This document shows positions 27,991 to 38,925 of a stretch of DNA of 64,000 nt, piece after piece (the first letter of the stretch is position 1; every line of letters begins with the position of its first letter). Origin of the DNA: Malus domestica (taxonomy: Eukaryota > Streptophyta > Magnoliopsida > Rosales > Rosaceae); the NCBI RefSeq assembly GCF_042453785.1, contig NC_091665.1, positions 30,901,001-30,965,000 on the forward strand, given 5' to 3'. The notes beneath the pieces are model-generated. The model made no database searches and was not told the DNA's origin. It was given only the letters and a program-made list of their open reading frames with translations. The position numbers were made by a program, and so were the translations under genes.

Positions 27991-28840
27991 TTCTAATTAC
28001 TAGTATGATGGAAGCAGTAGCAGTAACAAAATCAATTCAAGACATACTTAACAAAAACCATTTGAACCATACAATATGCAATGCATTAATAAAGGAGCAA
28101 AGTGCCTTAATTAACCAAAAAATGACAATGGAGAACTGAACACAGATTAAGAACTAAACCCAAATATACTTCTAATAAAAAAGAACAATTCTTGAATTCT
28201 CACATACCACAGATATTTAAGAAATAATAAAAACCCATCAAATTTATCCAATCCCCTTTCAATTATTTGGAGTAAAATATCCAAAGTTCCTCTTGGCTGG
28301 TTAAAAAAGCATGCATATTAGCTAATCTATTGCGTGTTAGAACAAGTCCATCCCTAAAAAAATGCGTCAGCACTCAGCCTATTTAATCCACTAAGTGAAT
28401 AGTGAATAGTGATAGATTCCAATGTATAGACCAAATGCATTTCTATTCCTAATAAAAAATTACCTAGTCAATTTTATTAATTTTTATTATAAAATAATAA
28501 AAATAATAATTTTATTAAAAAAAAGAAGGTAAGTCTGGAAGCCCACGGTTTCACTAGAACCCTCTATTCTCTCCCTCTACATCCTCCTCAATTTGTTTCT
28601 CCGATCATCCCAAAACGCCAACTCTTGCCACTCCCGACGAGTCAACCTCCTTCTGCATCTCTCTCTCTCTCTCTCTCCCTCTCTCTCTCCATTCGGATTT
28701 GGAACTGCGTTTGTTGGGTAGAATTTTTGGGGTGGGTTGGTGATGGGTATTGGCAGTCTGGGAGGTGTTGCAATGGTATGCGTTGGTTCAGGGTGGGGAT
28801 GGGTGCGCTTTAGGTGAATTACCTGCCCAAATTTCCACCC

Positions 28841-29217
28841 CTACCGTGCAGTTTCAACCTGCCCAAATTTCCCATACAATCCAATAAGTGAATTACCTAC
28901 AAACACATCTAATGCATACCTACATTCAATCACATCTCCATGAACCTTCTTACCCAATCTCCAATCACGAGCAAACCCACAAGCCTTAATCACAAAAGGG
29001 AAAGTAAAATGATCAGGTCTGACACCACTGTACAGAGCAATAGCTTTGTTATACAGCCCATTGTCGACGAAGCCTCTGATCATGACATTCCAGAGGAAGA
29101 CATCGGAGGCGGAGGAGATGGTGGAGAAAATGGTGTAAGCGTGAGAGGGGGAGCCCAGAGGGGCGTAGTGGGCGATAAGGTTGGTGCAGCGAAGAGGTTG
29201 AGGGTGTAAGTGTGAGA
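28841..29217 (-). pseudogene. Pentatricopeptide repeat protein fragment inside the transposon
   Basis: The minus strand reads without a stop through parts of about three PPR motifs (NLIAHYAPLGSPSHAY, DVFLWNVMIRGFVDNGLYNK, PDHFTFPFVIKACG, NSLIGLYGKFGQVETAR). A real PPR protein is several hundred residues, so this is about 125 residues without a true start or end. The sequence stops abruptly near 28838. Its position inside a Harbinger-like element suggests captured host sequence. It is not likely to be translated as a working organelle RNA-binding protein. Confidence 0.75.
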
Positions 29218-30108
29218 TGACGTCAATTGAGCCGTCTGATTGCTCAGTTGATTTTGGGCTGGCCTGGAGACCAGCTTGGGCTGGGTGCCAGCCTATCTAC
29301 TGGGCTAGAGTGAAAAACCCGGGTGCCGGGCCATTATTTTGGCTGGGTGCCAGCCTATCAGTTCCCCAATGGAACTGCTCTTAGGTTTTCTCTTTTCATT
29401 GCTATCAAACAGAAAAACAATACAATTGAAAAATAATCAACACAAAAAGCATGAATTCGGAGAAGCTAGGGATATGTGATTTTATACGTATAGATATATA
29501 TGTATGAGAAGGAAATAAGGTAGTAATTGATAAGTACACATGTAGCGGTTATCTATGAAACAAATCAACCAAGAATTATACGAGTTGGGAAGAGCAAAGC
29601 AATACCATGAGGGGATAAAGGAAGACGTGTGAGAGGAAGATTGTTTCACTTCTGTGATGAAAGTGAAAAGAAATCACATGGGGTAGGGTTGGATTCTTGA
29701 TGGCACTTTGTATTTATATCACCCACTCTCAAATCCCTCAAAACCCCTCGGCCATTAAAATCCTAATAAATATTTGACATTCTCACTATGCCTAGATTTG
29801 AATGTATTCTTTACACTCTTAATCGAATACCCCTTGATATGGGTGTATTCTTCAAAATCCTCTTAAATCCTAATTTGACTACACCATGATTACATAATCT
29901 TTTAAAATTCTCTTTTTTAAACTATAATCGACTACACCCATATTTAAAGTCTATTAAAATCCTATCAAAACCTAATTTGACTACCCCCTTAGTAATGATC
30001 TTTCTACAATAATTTGGCCAGTTTATCAAATCACAGGTTTTACCAAGTCTGAAGCAAATGTCGAATTTGACCAAAAAAAAAGAAAACAAGTGTCAAAAGA
30101 AGTAAGAA

Positions 30109-30280
30109 TTAATATTTAGTACTACGGTTTAGTGATATTTTTTTTCACTTGAAAGTGAGAGGTCTTAGATTTAATTCTCATCAAATAAGAATTTAACCAC
30201 ATTATTGCTAGCCCATTATGAGGTTTAGCTCACTCATCCACCTCTTACTATTGATAATATCGTTTGAAGAAGAAAAAAAG
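30109..30280 (+). mobile_element. tRNA-derived SINE (same family as 20345-20509)
   Basis: The body reads on the plus strand (GAGAGGTCTTAGATTTAATTC, TTGCTAGCCCATTATGAGG) and ends in an A-rich tail. GTAAGAA duplications flank it at 30102-30108 and 30281-30287. Confidence 0.75.
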
Positions 30281-30349
30281 GTAAGAACTATGAAGAATGA
30301 AAAGAATGTGGGACAGAAGATGAGCAATTGCACTTCACACACCATTTTA

Positions 30350-30515
30350 AAAAGGGAGTTTTAACAAAAAGTCCGCAATACTGTTCACTTTAATGAAAAA
30401 CCACATTTTTACACTAAAAAGTCAAACATGATACTATTCACTTTACTCTTTATTTAGTCCTTATCGTTAAAACTCAAAGTTTTCAAACCCTTTTCATTAG
30501 TTTTCCTTTTAAAAA
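30350..30515. mobile_element. Probable MITE with GTTTTAAC ends
   Basis: AGGGAGTTTTAACAAAAAG at the left is matched in reverse by CCTTTTCATTAGTTTTCC at the right. The inner sequence (ACTGTTCACTTTAATGAAAA, CTATTCACTTTACTCTTTA) is a repeat I recall from Rosaceae intergenic DNA. The borders are approximate. Confidence 0.5.
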
Positions 30516-31349
30516 AAATTGTCCCTCTTTGTGCATCGCATTTGCAGGCTCTTTCTCGCTAAAGTCCATGCATTAAGTTTCTTCAATTTGGGCTGAGCTG
30601 GGAGTTATATCTCTTGTCGCTTAACTTAGCGGGCCATGCATCAAACAATGGATGTTTAGGTGTGGCTTAAAAGGTCCAATGAATAAGGATTCAGCAGTTA
30701 AGAATCTCTCGATGTACTATAAGCCGAAGCGTTACTAGAAAATCCCCAAAACTTATAACTTTCAATTATCTCCAAGGCACATAAACAAACAAACTAACCC
30801 CTGTTGTTTAGTCTCTAATTCTACCTGACGATCTAAAACGAGATGCTTATCGCCTTGATTTATTTTAATCTTTTGCTCTATTATTCTTGCTTCAGCTGAT
30901 TCACAAATTCTCTCATTCGTTTTGGAACTTTGAATATCCATGCTACACTTCTTTCTCCTTTGGTTCTTCGTGTGTTCTCTCATAAAGTTGAAGTTTATTT
31001 GCTTGCAATCCAAGTCACTTTGACTTTGCTTGCAAGCAACCCAACTAGCCCGATTTGGATTTCTTTCCCTGCAAGAAACTTTAATTGATTTCCTTTTTCC
31101 TTTTTTTTAACTGCAAACTAGCAATTTTCCCGTGAAAATTTATCAAAGAGCGAATATAAATTAAAATCAATAATGTAATTAATAAACGTATAACCGTTAT
31201 AATAATTATAATCAAATATATAATATATTTCCTCAAAAATCAACGGCAAGGTTTTCTCCTCAAAAATCAACGGCTGGATTTTCTCTCAATGTCCTCGTAG
31301 GATTAGGAATACATCCCTAAACCGCCAAACCCTACCTAGAATCTCGACC
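30516..31349. other. Intergenic spacer upstream of the first P1 gene
   Basis: No gene seen. The last 100 bases, with AACCGCCAAACCCTACC near 31320, belong to the P1 promoter. Confidence 0.4.
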
Positions 31350-31388
31350 TATAAATGCATGCTTTTGCGGTTCAATAGAAAACCCTAG
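31350..31388 (+). promoter_or_regulatory. P1 promoter: TATA box and telo-box
   Basis: TATAAAT at 31350-31356 is followed by AAAACCCTAGAAA at about 31378. Telo-boxes (AAACCCTA) near the transcription start are known from plant ribosomal protein and translation genes. The second P1 gene has the same TATA context (CTATAAATACATGC at 38471) and CAACCCTAGAAG at about 38514. Confidence 0.65.
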
Positions 31389-31444
31389 AAAAAGAGAGCC
31401 CTCAATCTCCGATACCTCGTCTCCCTCAATTCGGTAGAAAAACG

Positions 31445-31780
31445 ATGTCGGCTTCAGAGCTTGCTTGCACCTACGCCACACTGATCCTCCATGACGAAGG
31501 CATCCCCGTCACTGCCGAGAAGATTGCAACCTTGGTGAAAGCCGCTAACGTCCCTGTCGACTCTTACTGGCCCAGCCTCTTCGCCAAACTTGCCGAGAAG
31601 AGAAACATTGAAGATCTTGTCCTGAATGTTGGCTCTGGCGGTGCAGTTTCTGTAGCTGCCCCAGGTGTTGCCGAAGCTGCCGCCCCTGCTGCTGCTCCTC
31701 CACCAGAGGATAAGAAGAAGAAGGAAGAACCCGAGGAAGAGAGTGACGACGACTGTCCAATTTTCGATTTGTTCACTTAG
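31445..31780 (+). CDS. RPP1: 60S acidic ribosomal protein P1, variant C-terminus
   Basis: P1 pairs with P2 on P0 to form the ribosomal stalk, which recruits GTPase elongation factors. The single-exon frame gives 111 residues, a normal length. The N-terminal helical domain is present ([40 protein letters not shown]), then an A/P-rich hinge and an acidic stretch ([14 protein letters not shown]). The last residues are CPIFDLFT, where the family normally has MGFSLFD or close variants. That tail is the part that binds elongation factors. A similar sequence (GTCCAATTTTC) occurs just after the stop codon, so a small local rearrangement may have made the new tail. A TATA box 95 bases upstream supports expression. 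It may be a functional variant or an early pseudogene. Confidence 0.85.
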   Translation: MSASELACTYATLILHDEGIPVTAEKIATLVKAANVPVDSYWPSLFAKLAEKRNIEDLVLNVGSGGAVSVAAPGVAEAAAPAAAPPPEDKKKKEEPEEESDDDCPIFDLFT

Positions 31781-32589
31781 GATCTCCTTTGAAACAAGAC
31801 ATTGACGTCCAATTTTCAATTAGTTTGCTGGTTTTTACTACTTAGTTTGAGATTAGTTACCTAATGATGAATATTGTAGTAGGGCTTTCATAATTTCCTT
31901 TTTGCTTATGATACGTATTGCTATATGGACAAATTGTTGTTCTTTTTTGGTCAATATAAATATATAATGAAGAACTAAATAAGTGGCGTGATAAGTTGTT
32001 AAAAAAAATCTTGTTAGGAATTATATAATTTGCATTGATGAGAGAAAATAATGGGATGATTTCATGTCATGAGCATAAATATGAAAGGAAATCAAGGTTA
32101 ATTCTTAAATTTTTGCTCATCATATCTCGATTTCGCCTACGTACTTTTGCCCTTACCTGAGTCAACGAGAAAGGAAAGAAGAGGAAGACACAACTGAAAT
32201 TGATTCAACAAATCTTTGTTATTAATTGACCGTTTATTCGATTCGCATTTCTTCGCTTGTTGTTACGTTTCCTTCTTTTATTCCAGTTTATTGGAATTTG
32301 TCAATGTCTGGACGGATTTAGGTAATTAAACATATATGGTTCATGTCTAATGGTGGAGCGGGTTTGGAGGGGATGTTTCATACAACTGCGGCACAAGTCC
32401 TTGGTGTTTTTGCTTCTATTAGAGTTTGTGAGTTTGGCGTCTGCAAAAATTCTAGCTTTTATTGAGGCGGTTCGTGTAGCTTGGGTCCGCGATGGGAACA
32501 CATTTGGATTGAAAATAACCAATTCCACGTTGGTTGTTCACCATTTATACAAAGCGCTGCCTTAGTTGGTGCTAAATAATTAGAATAAT
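31781..32589. other. P1 3' UTR and spacer
   Basis: The 3' UTR (GCTGGTTTTTACTACTTAG, TATTGTAGTAGGGCTTTC) resembles that of the second P1 gene. No further gene is supported. Confidence 0.4.
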
Positions 32590-35500
32590 TGTTGATGATT
32601 TTAGGGGTTTTTGAACTTTAATCCTTCAAGAAGATTAAAATTTAATAAAATCCTGGTGTTAGAAATTCATATTATATTTTTGTTTTTATATTTAATAGAT
32701 AACTTATTTAATGTTGTTACATTAAATTTTAAATTTATTATTCTACACATTTTTATTTACTAATTTTATTTAACCTTCTGAAATTAGTGTACCTAAACGT
32801 CCATATCATAATATATTTTACTAAACTAGTGTACCGAAATGTGACAACCCGTCCCTAAAATTTTGTTTTTTATTTATTTTAATCGAGGGAATTGACGAAA
32901 ATGCCTAGAGGCAAGGATTTTGATTTATGTTGACCATCGTCTAGAGGAATGTGTGACTTATTCTTTTGGCGTTTTTAAGTAGTACTCGTTGGTACGAATG
33001 CATAGGCGAAACCCATTTGCGAATCCGAATTATAACGGTATAGTTACGAACGTTTGAAGTTGATTATTTAAAGTGAGTTAATTGGTTAAGGAGAACCAAT
33101 TAGATAAAAGGTAAAAAAAGGGCAGAAGCCCAATCAGAAATCAGGAAAAAAAGAAGGAAAAAAAAAAAAAAGGGAAAGTAGCCTTCCCGTCGACCCACAC
33201 CCACCACGAGCTCCCATTTTCCAAGGCCGATTCCGGCCAACTTCGGTGGAGATTTTCGACGCCACCACCACCATCTTGAAGCTCTCATTCTCCTCTACAA
33301 AACCCACCCAAGAACCACCTTGATTAACCACGGTATGTGGCAGTTTGAGGCCACGAAAGTTGACGAAAATCAATAGTACTCCGGCCACCTTTTTCAAATT
33401 TTCGACTAATCGGCAAAGTGATGGCCGATGCCACCACTTGAGCGTTGTAGTCCATCATCCCAGGAGAAAAACCCAACCAACCTTGACTCCGTTTGACCAT
33501 CGTAGACGACAAATCGACATCGGGAAGCTTTAGGCACCCGCCGGCTTTGTGGGAAAAATTGACCATCTTCTGTCCACTTTTGGACTTCATGGCAGGTATA
33601 AAAGTTGTTCCACTTAATGAGATACTCATTTCTGTGAAGTTTGAGAATTTTTAGAAATAGTTGATTTTTCCAGCAAGTCTGGGTGGCCGACCGCCACCCA
33701 AGGCGGCGCGTGGCCAAGGGGTCGTCGATGCTATTTTTAGGCTAAATTAGATGTCTTGAGTTCATTTTTGGTGTTAGTATGACATTGGTTGATCGTTTGA
33801 ACCTAAATTCTTTATGATATGTTACTTGGTAAACATATAAATCAACAATCCGACCGTTGGATCGTCACCAAACTTTAATATGTTATAGTACGTAATATTT
33901 GAAGACCATAGGAACTTACAGATCAAGAATCCGATAAACGGATCTTCCCGAATTGGATTTGTAAGTTCATGAAATAAAAGGTTAACCGCCACTTAGTTTT
34001 GGCAATTGGCGGAGATCCGACCGTTGGATCGTAATGAGATTTTAGGATGTTGTTCTAGAAGTATAATGTGTATCTTTGGAAGCAACAGATTGAAATCTGT
34101 GATACAGATTTTTCAAATTAAATTACGTAGAGATGTGTTTTATGTAAATTGTGTATTTTATCGGTACAAACTCTGAGATATGATTTGATAATTGGTCATA
34201 GGCGATGATGGTTCGTGATGTCTCGATGTGCATGCTAGAGAGTCGTGGCGTGGACCTCAAGTAAATGGGGCTTTTCCTTTTTATTGTATATTATATATAT
34301 ATATATATGTGTGATTGACTATTCCACAATGTTTATAAATTGCTTATTGCGTATAATTACTGTGAATGCTTTGAAGTACTATTTTGAACTACGAATGGCT
34401 TGATCCCTGTTTAGGGTATGTAGGCAGTCTAACGAGACGTTAGATGCAGCCATACAATAATTGAAACAAAAACCTTGTTTGGGAATTGAGTAAAGTGAAG
34501 GAAATTGGTGAAAATATGAGATTTAACCTTATGTTTTTAGTGATTGGATGTTGGTCATAAATCAATGTGGAAGGAATCAAGAAATTGAAATAAGGAAACG
34601 TAAGTAATGATAGTTAATTAAACTAGTGTTTAGTTGGACTTATCCCTGACAATTATTTCCAAAAATAAATAATTCGGTAGTAGGGCGTTATCGATTGTGC
34701 ATTTTACGCCACATTATATATATATATGTATATATTGGAAAAATGCTATAACATGGTTGAGTATTAGATTGTATCATGGTTTATCTATATGTATATTACC
34801 TGCACATAATTATTGTAAATGCTTTGAAATGCAAAGGCGAACGCAGGACACCCAGGTAAGTTCAATTGAGTTTATGATATTAGTTGAAATGATCAAGTGA
34901 TGGCATGACTATATTATGTTTTAGGCAACTCCAACATTGTCGTACAGGTTGCCTATGAGTTGTATATGTCATATGAGATGCATTTAGAGCTCATAAACCT
35001 GCACCCCGGTGTTAGTGCTCCCGCCCGTGGCCAGGGCACAGTCTTTCACGTGATGTTCACCTCCCACACCTTACGCTCACCTTGAATCCAAGGTAGGTGC
35101 ACAATCCTGTCGTACAGACTACTATATGTGGTTTCGACTCGTAGGTGACCCGCAATTATTCGCGTAATCTTCACGTGATTGTAGCACTTGAGCGTATTTA
35201 ATTACACCTAGTCCTATCATACCAACCACTTTAAGTGGTTCTGACTCGTGTGCATGTATACTTATTGAGCTATGGATACGTCGTACAGGTCACTAGAGGT
35301 GACTCCGACTTATGAGCTAGCATATGTGATGAAATATGTGATAAGCTAGCATATGTGATGAGATATATGGTGAGCTAGCATATGTGATGAGATTTGAATA
35401 GTCGTACAGGTCACTATAGATGACTCTGACTTATTAGGTAGCATTGGTTGATGAGATATAATTGTAGTCGTACAGATCACCACAGGTGACTCCGACTAGC

Positions 35501-36540
35501 GTGCTAGTATGGGTTGTTAAGCACTTGATTATTTATATTGCTAATGAGATGATGTGATGTGGTATACTTCTGGATGTAATGCTAGTATACTTTTGATTTC
35601 GTGTTTATCCGTGGTATGATTTTCTGGAAGCTAAACAGGTGTTACGGTGAGGGATTTATTTGTTGAGAAGACTTTTATTAAAGCTTTATTTTCTGACCTC
35701 ATTCTTGTTTTATCCCTCCAGGTCTAGTAGTAGAGTTTTCGTATCAACGAGGATTTCTGGCAAGTCTTGGTATTGGAGATTACCTTCAATGGTATGATTT
35801 TCAATCCACTCTACTGTACTTTGTTTATGCTCTGACGTCACGTGTGAAGTGGGTTCATTCCCGCTTACCAGCGCACTCTGGTATTTAGGCACTCTTAGGT
35901 TCAAATTTATTCATATTTTTCCACATCTTTACACTTTATGGCTTCGTCACCTTCCAGGTGTCGGCCAGCACAGCTCGATTTAGAGTCCTTGTGGACATAC
36001 AGGGTCGGGGTCTGTCACAAAATGTCGGTATACCTAAATATATTATAGTGAATTAGTGACACATAAGAAAATATGTAAAAACATAAGTGAACTGAAAATT
36101 CCGTACCTAACTATATGATACTAAACTAGTGTACTGAAATGTCGGTACCTAAATATATTATACTAAACTAGGGTACCGAAATATCCGTACCTTTACATAT
36201 TATACTAATCCAGTGTACCGAAATGTTCGTACCTAAATATATTGTAATGAATTTGTAAGAAAATATGCAAAAATATAAGTGTACTGAAAAATCTCTACGA
36301 AAATATTTTCTTATATAATTAAGACGCTTACCATAATGAGAATTAAAATTTATAATATTTTTATAAAATTTAAATTCATAAAATTATAATAAAAAAAAAA
36401 GAAAAAAAGAGACATTGAATACATATGATGGCATTAAATAGAGTCTAGGGACTAAAATCAATTTTTAATCTTGTATAAGACATTTTTCTAAACTTCATCT
36501 TATATAGGGATTAAAATCTAGTTTTCTAATGATTTTATTT
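32590..36540 (+). repeat. AT-rich minisatellite family, split by a solo LTR
   Basis: Units GTACCGAAATGTCGGTACCT with ATATTATACTAAACTA occur on both sides of the solo LTR (32800-32841 and 36020-36260). The left flank CTTTAATCCTTCAAGAAGAT near 32620 matches the inverted copy at 19200-19230. Confidence 0.65.
32842..36019 (+). mobile_element. Solo LTR, Ty3/Gypsy-type (Tekay/Del-like), 3.18 kb
   Basis: The sequence starts TGACAACCCGTCCCTAAA and ends GGTCGGGGTCTGTCACA, as in long Tekay/Del LTRs of plants. AAATG lies directly on both sides (32837-32841 and 36020-36024), a 5-base target duplication. No coding domain, primer site or second LTR lies between, so recombination between two LTRs is the likely origin. 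Inside, a unit with CGTACAGGTCACTA and GTGACTCCGACT repeats between 35278 and 35510. It is inserted into the AT minisatellite. Confidence 0.8.
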
Positions 36541-37903
36541 GAGTTTTTATCAATTCTAACCAAAATTTACCATCTAAATTCACAAATGTCAATTTTTACA
36601 AATTCTTTCAAATATAGCCAAAGATCTAATTGAATTAACCTAAATACCCATAAAATTAAAACTCTTGTTATTGGGATGCTCCCTCACCATCCTTTCTTCA
36701 TCTTCTTCCTTTGTGTAATAAACAAAGTCTTCAAGCCGAGCCCTATTTCAACAACTTTAAACATACACACCAAAACCTAATTCGGTTTCTTCCTAATTTG
36801 TAGGTAGCCTGATGGGAACTTCCATCCTTTTGGGTTAAACAATTTTACAAAATAATAATACTTTATTATACTGTAGAACCTAAGGCCAAACAACCACTAT
36901 GATTCCCTCAACAAAAATTGAAATTCAATAACGAAATAGCAATAAAAGAAAAGAAATTAGAACATAAAACTAAGGAAACCAAGCTGAAATATAACAATCA
37001 AATTGAAAAGACGGATTTTTACTCAAAAAAAAAGACCTAGTATATCTTAAAAGTTAAAACCTAATTGCAAGAAACTGACGCCAATATATATGAACTCATA
37101 ACTGTATGAAACCAAAAAAAAAGAAAATTATATGGAACCGAAAAAATTATAGACGTTAATCCTCTTTTAATTGTTATCCAATTAACTCAAGTAATTACCC
37201 ACGAAACTTGTAGAGGCGAAGCCTCTACAGTCTCTGTCTATTTTCATTTTGTTTAAATCCAGTCTCCATCTTTGAACAAACGTAGAAGATCAAACATGTT
37301 TTAGCTTTTGTAAATTGGTTTTATTATAAGGATATTTAGATCTGTTCAAACTGATTTTTTGCTGTATTTGAAAGATATCATAAAAATTGATATTTTTTTA
37401 AAGTAGAGACTAAATTTTGGCTGTACGATAAAAACACATTTTATTCGCACACGTATATGTAAAGAAGGTAGCCGGGTTTGGGATTTGTTAGCTTCTTATG
37501 GATATGCGGTATGTGCTTATTAGTAGTCTACGGACCTAGTATTTGGGTGGTCGAGATTTGGCTTTTTAACTTAGTTCACCGACTATCTTTTATTTCCTTA
37601 AATAAAATTTGGTAAAGAAGGGAGATCAGGGGTTTCTGGTGGAATGATCCCTTCCTTCGGAGTTTCGGATCAATGCCCCGAACACAAAGAGCTATCCTCC
37701 TCTATCAAAAATAGATAATATTTGACTGGTTGAAACAGCATAAACAAAAACGTAAACCAAATCTTTAAACCAATTTTTTTGACTAGGGAGACCAATTCTT
37801 TAAATCAAATTTACAAACCAAATGATACAAATTTTTTGAGGCATATCCAGGACTTTGATAAAAAAATTAAAGAACATTGGAGGCTTATTGGTTTTTAATT
37901 AGT
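36541..37903. other. AT-rich spacer
   Basis: No gene seen. It holds only a small perfect hairpin at 37209-37229. Confidence 0.4.
37209..37229. repeat. Perfect 9-bp stem hairpin
   Basis: TGTAGAGGC, loop GAA, GCCTCTACA. It is not followed by a T run and has no gene next to it. Confidence 0.7.
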
Positions 37904-38223
37904 GTGATTCGAGCAGTGTTAATGGTATGTATCAAGATGGGTTGTGATGCAGTGGATATTGAGTCTAATTCTCAGGTGATAATTAGTATGATTAATGGGG
38001 GTATGCTATAGAGGCTACTTTGGAGTGTTTTATCCATGACATTGGTCACTTGGCGTCTCAATTAGGAGGGGTGAGGTTTGTGTTTGCCAAGCGGAATGAA
38101 AATGCCGCTGCTCATGCTGTAGCCTCATATGTTGCTTCACATGGAGATATTTTCCATTGAGATACTCTTGTTTTGAAATTTTTATCTAATATTCTTGTTG
38201 AAGACGGTTCTATTAGAATTTAA
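37904..38223 (+). pseudogene. RNase H-like (RVT_3) domain fragment
   Basis: The reading frame encodes the C-terminal part of an RNase H-like domain as found in plant LINE polyproteins and related host genes (DAVDIESNSQVIISMING, then EATLECFIHDIGHLASQL, FVFAKRNENAAAHAVASY). There is a frameshift after ISMINGG and a stop after DIFH, so it is a decayed fragment. The usual DSQ is NSQ here. It could be from a LINE or a host RNase H-like gene. Confidence 0.7.
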
Positions 38224-38471
38224 TCAAAGTTATCCTTTGACAAAAAATAAAAAAACAGACAAACAAACAAACAAACTTGTTCGGTGACTAACAGATTACA
38301 CAAATAATGGGTATTCCTACAGACTTGGTAACAAATAACGAAGTCCCATAAGAAAAGGACAACAACTTATTCAACAATTAATAACCAGCAAAGTAAAAAA
38401 CGGCAATCTTTAACAATGTTTAACAATAAAAAAAAAAAAATCCCTAAACCTTCAAAGCTTTGATCTCCATC

Positions 38472-38478
38472 TATAAAT
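38472..38478 (+). promoter_or_regulatory. TATA box of the second P1 gene
   Basis: TATAAAT lies 97 bases before the ATG. The surrounding sequence (CATCTATAAATACATGC, CAGTTCAATAGA) matches the first P1 promoter. Confidence 0.65.
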
Positions 38479-38574
38479 ACATGCATTTGCAGTTCAATAG
38501 AGATTTAGCGTGACAACCCTAGAAGAGACCCCTCAATCTCAGATATCTCTTCTCCCTCATTTCAGTAAAAACCG

Positions 38575-38916
38575 ATGTCGGCTTCAGAGCTTGCTTGCAG
38601 TTACGCCATTCTAATCCTCCATGACGAAGGCATCCCAATCACTGCTGAGAAGATTACAACATTAGCAAAAGCTGCCAATGTCTCTGTTGAGTCTTACTGG
38701 CCTGGCTTGTTCGCCAAGCTTGCTGAGAAGAGAGACATTGACGATCTTATCCTGAATGTTGGCGTTGGTGGCGGCGCTAGTGCAGTAGCCGCTGCTGCCC
38801 CAGGTGTCGGCACGGCTGCCGCCCCAGCTGCTGCTGCTGCTCCTCCACCAGAGGAGAAGAAGGAAGAACCCAAGGAAGAAAGTGATGACGAGGGACTTTT
38901 CAATTTGTTCGATTAG
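38575..38916 (+). CDS. RPP1: 60S acidic ribosomal protein P1
   Basis: This second stalk protein gene is single-exon and 113 residues long. It has the N-terminal domain ([20 protein letters not shown]), an A/G-rich hinge with [13 protein letters not shown], and the C-terminal tail [12 protein letters not shown], which keeps the acidic and LF-D pattern of the family. It and the gene at 31445 share coding sequence, TATA context, leader (CCCTCAATCTC) and 3' UTR, so the two arose by duplication of a DNA segment, not by copying of mRNA. The copies have diverged by many silent and some coding changes. This copy has the more standard tail and is more likely to be the working one. Confidence 0.92.
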   Translation: MSASELACSYAILILHDEGIPITAEKITTLAKAANVSVESYWPGLFAKLAEKRDIDDLILNVGVGGGASAVAAAAPGVGTAAAPAAAAAPPPEEKKEEPKEESDDEGLFNLFD

Positions 38917-38925
38917 GAGCTCCAT

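Larger units (their letters stand above)
26090..29988. mobile_element. PIF/Harbinger-like DNA transposon without a visible transposase
   Basis: The ends are inverted repeats: the left begins GGGGCGTAGTCAATTTGG and the right, reversed, begins GGGGGTAGTCAAATTAGG; both continue into GGATTTTAATAGACTTT. TTA lies directly outside each end (26087-26089 and 29989-29991), the 3-base target duplication of PIF/Harbinger. The element holds a decayed Myb/SANT gene, the usual partner ORF of this superfamily, but I find no DDE transposase. A PPR fragment and a SINE piece lie inside. It is probably non-autonomous and old. Confidence 0.75.

Noticed and set aside
28338-29384. A complete second DNA transposon around the PPR fragment
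   Set aside because: The possible inverted ends (TAGAACAAGTCCAT and TAAGAGCAGTTCCAT) are weak and I find no matching target duplication.
30762-31013. Charged minus-strand protein
   Set aside because: Low-complexity composition and no support from promoter or motif.
32350-32565. Small plus-strand protein gene
   Set aside because: It shows no family motif and lies in spacer next to the P1 3' UTR.
33100-33720. Minus-strand coding frames rich in W, G and R
   Set aside because: They lie inside the solo LTR, overlap in several frames, and show no domain.
31445-38916. P1 genes as processed retrocopies of each other
   Set aside because: They share TATA context and upstream leader sequence, and there is no A tail or target duplication, so DNA duplication fits better.
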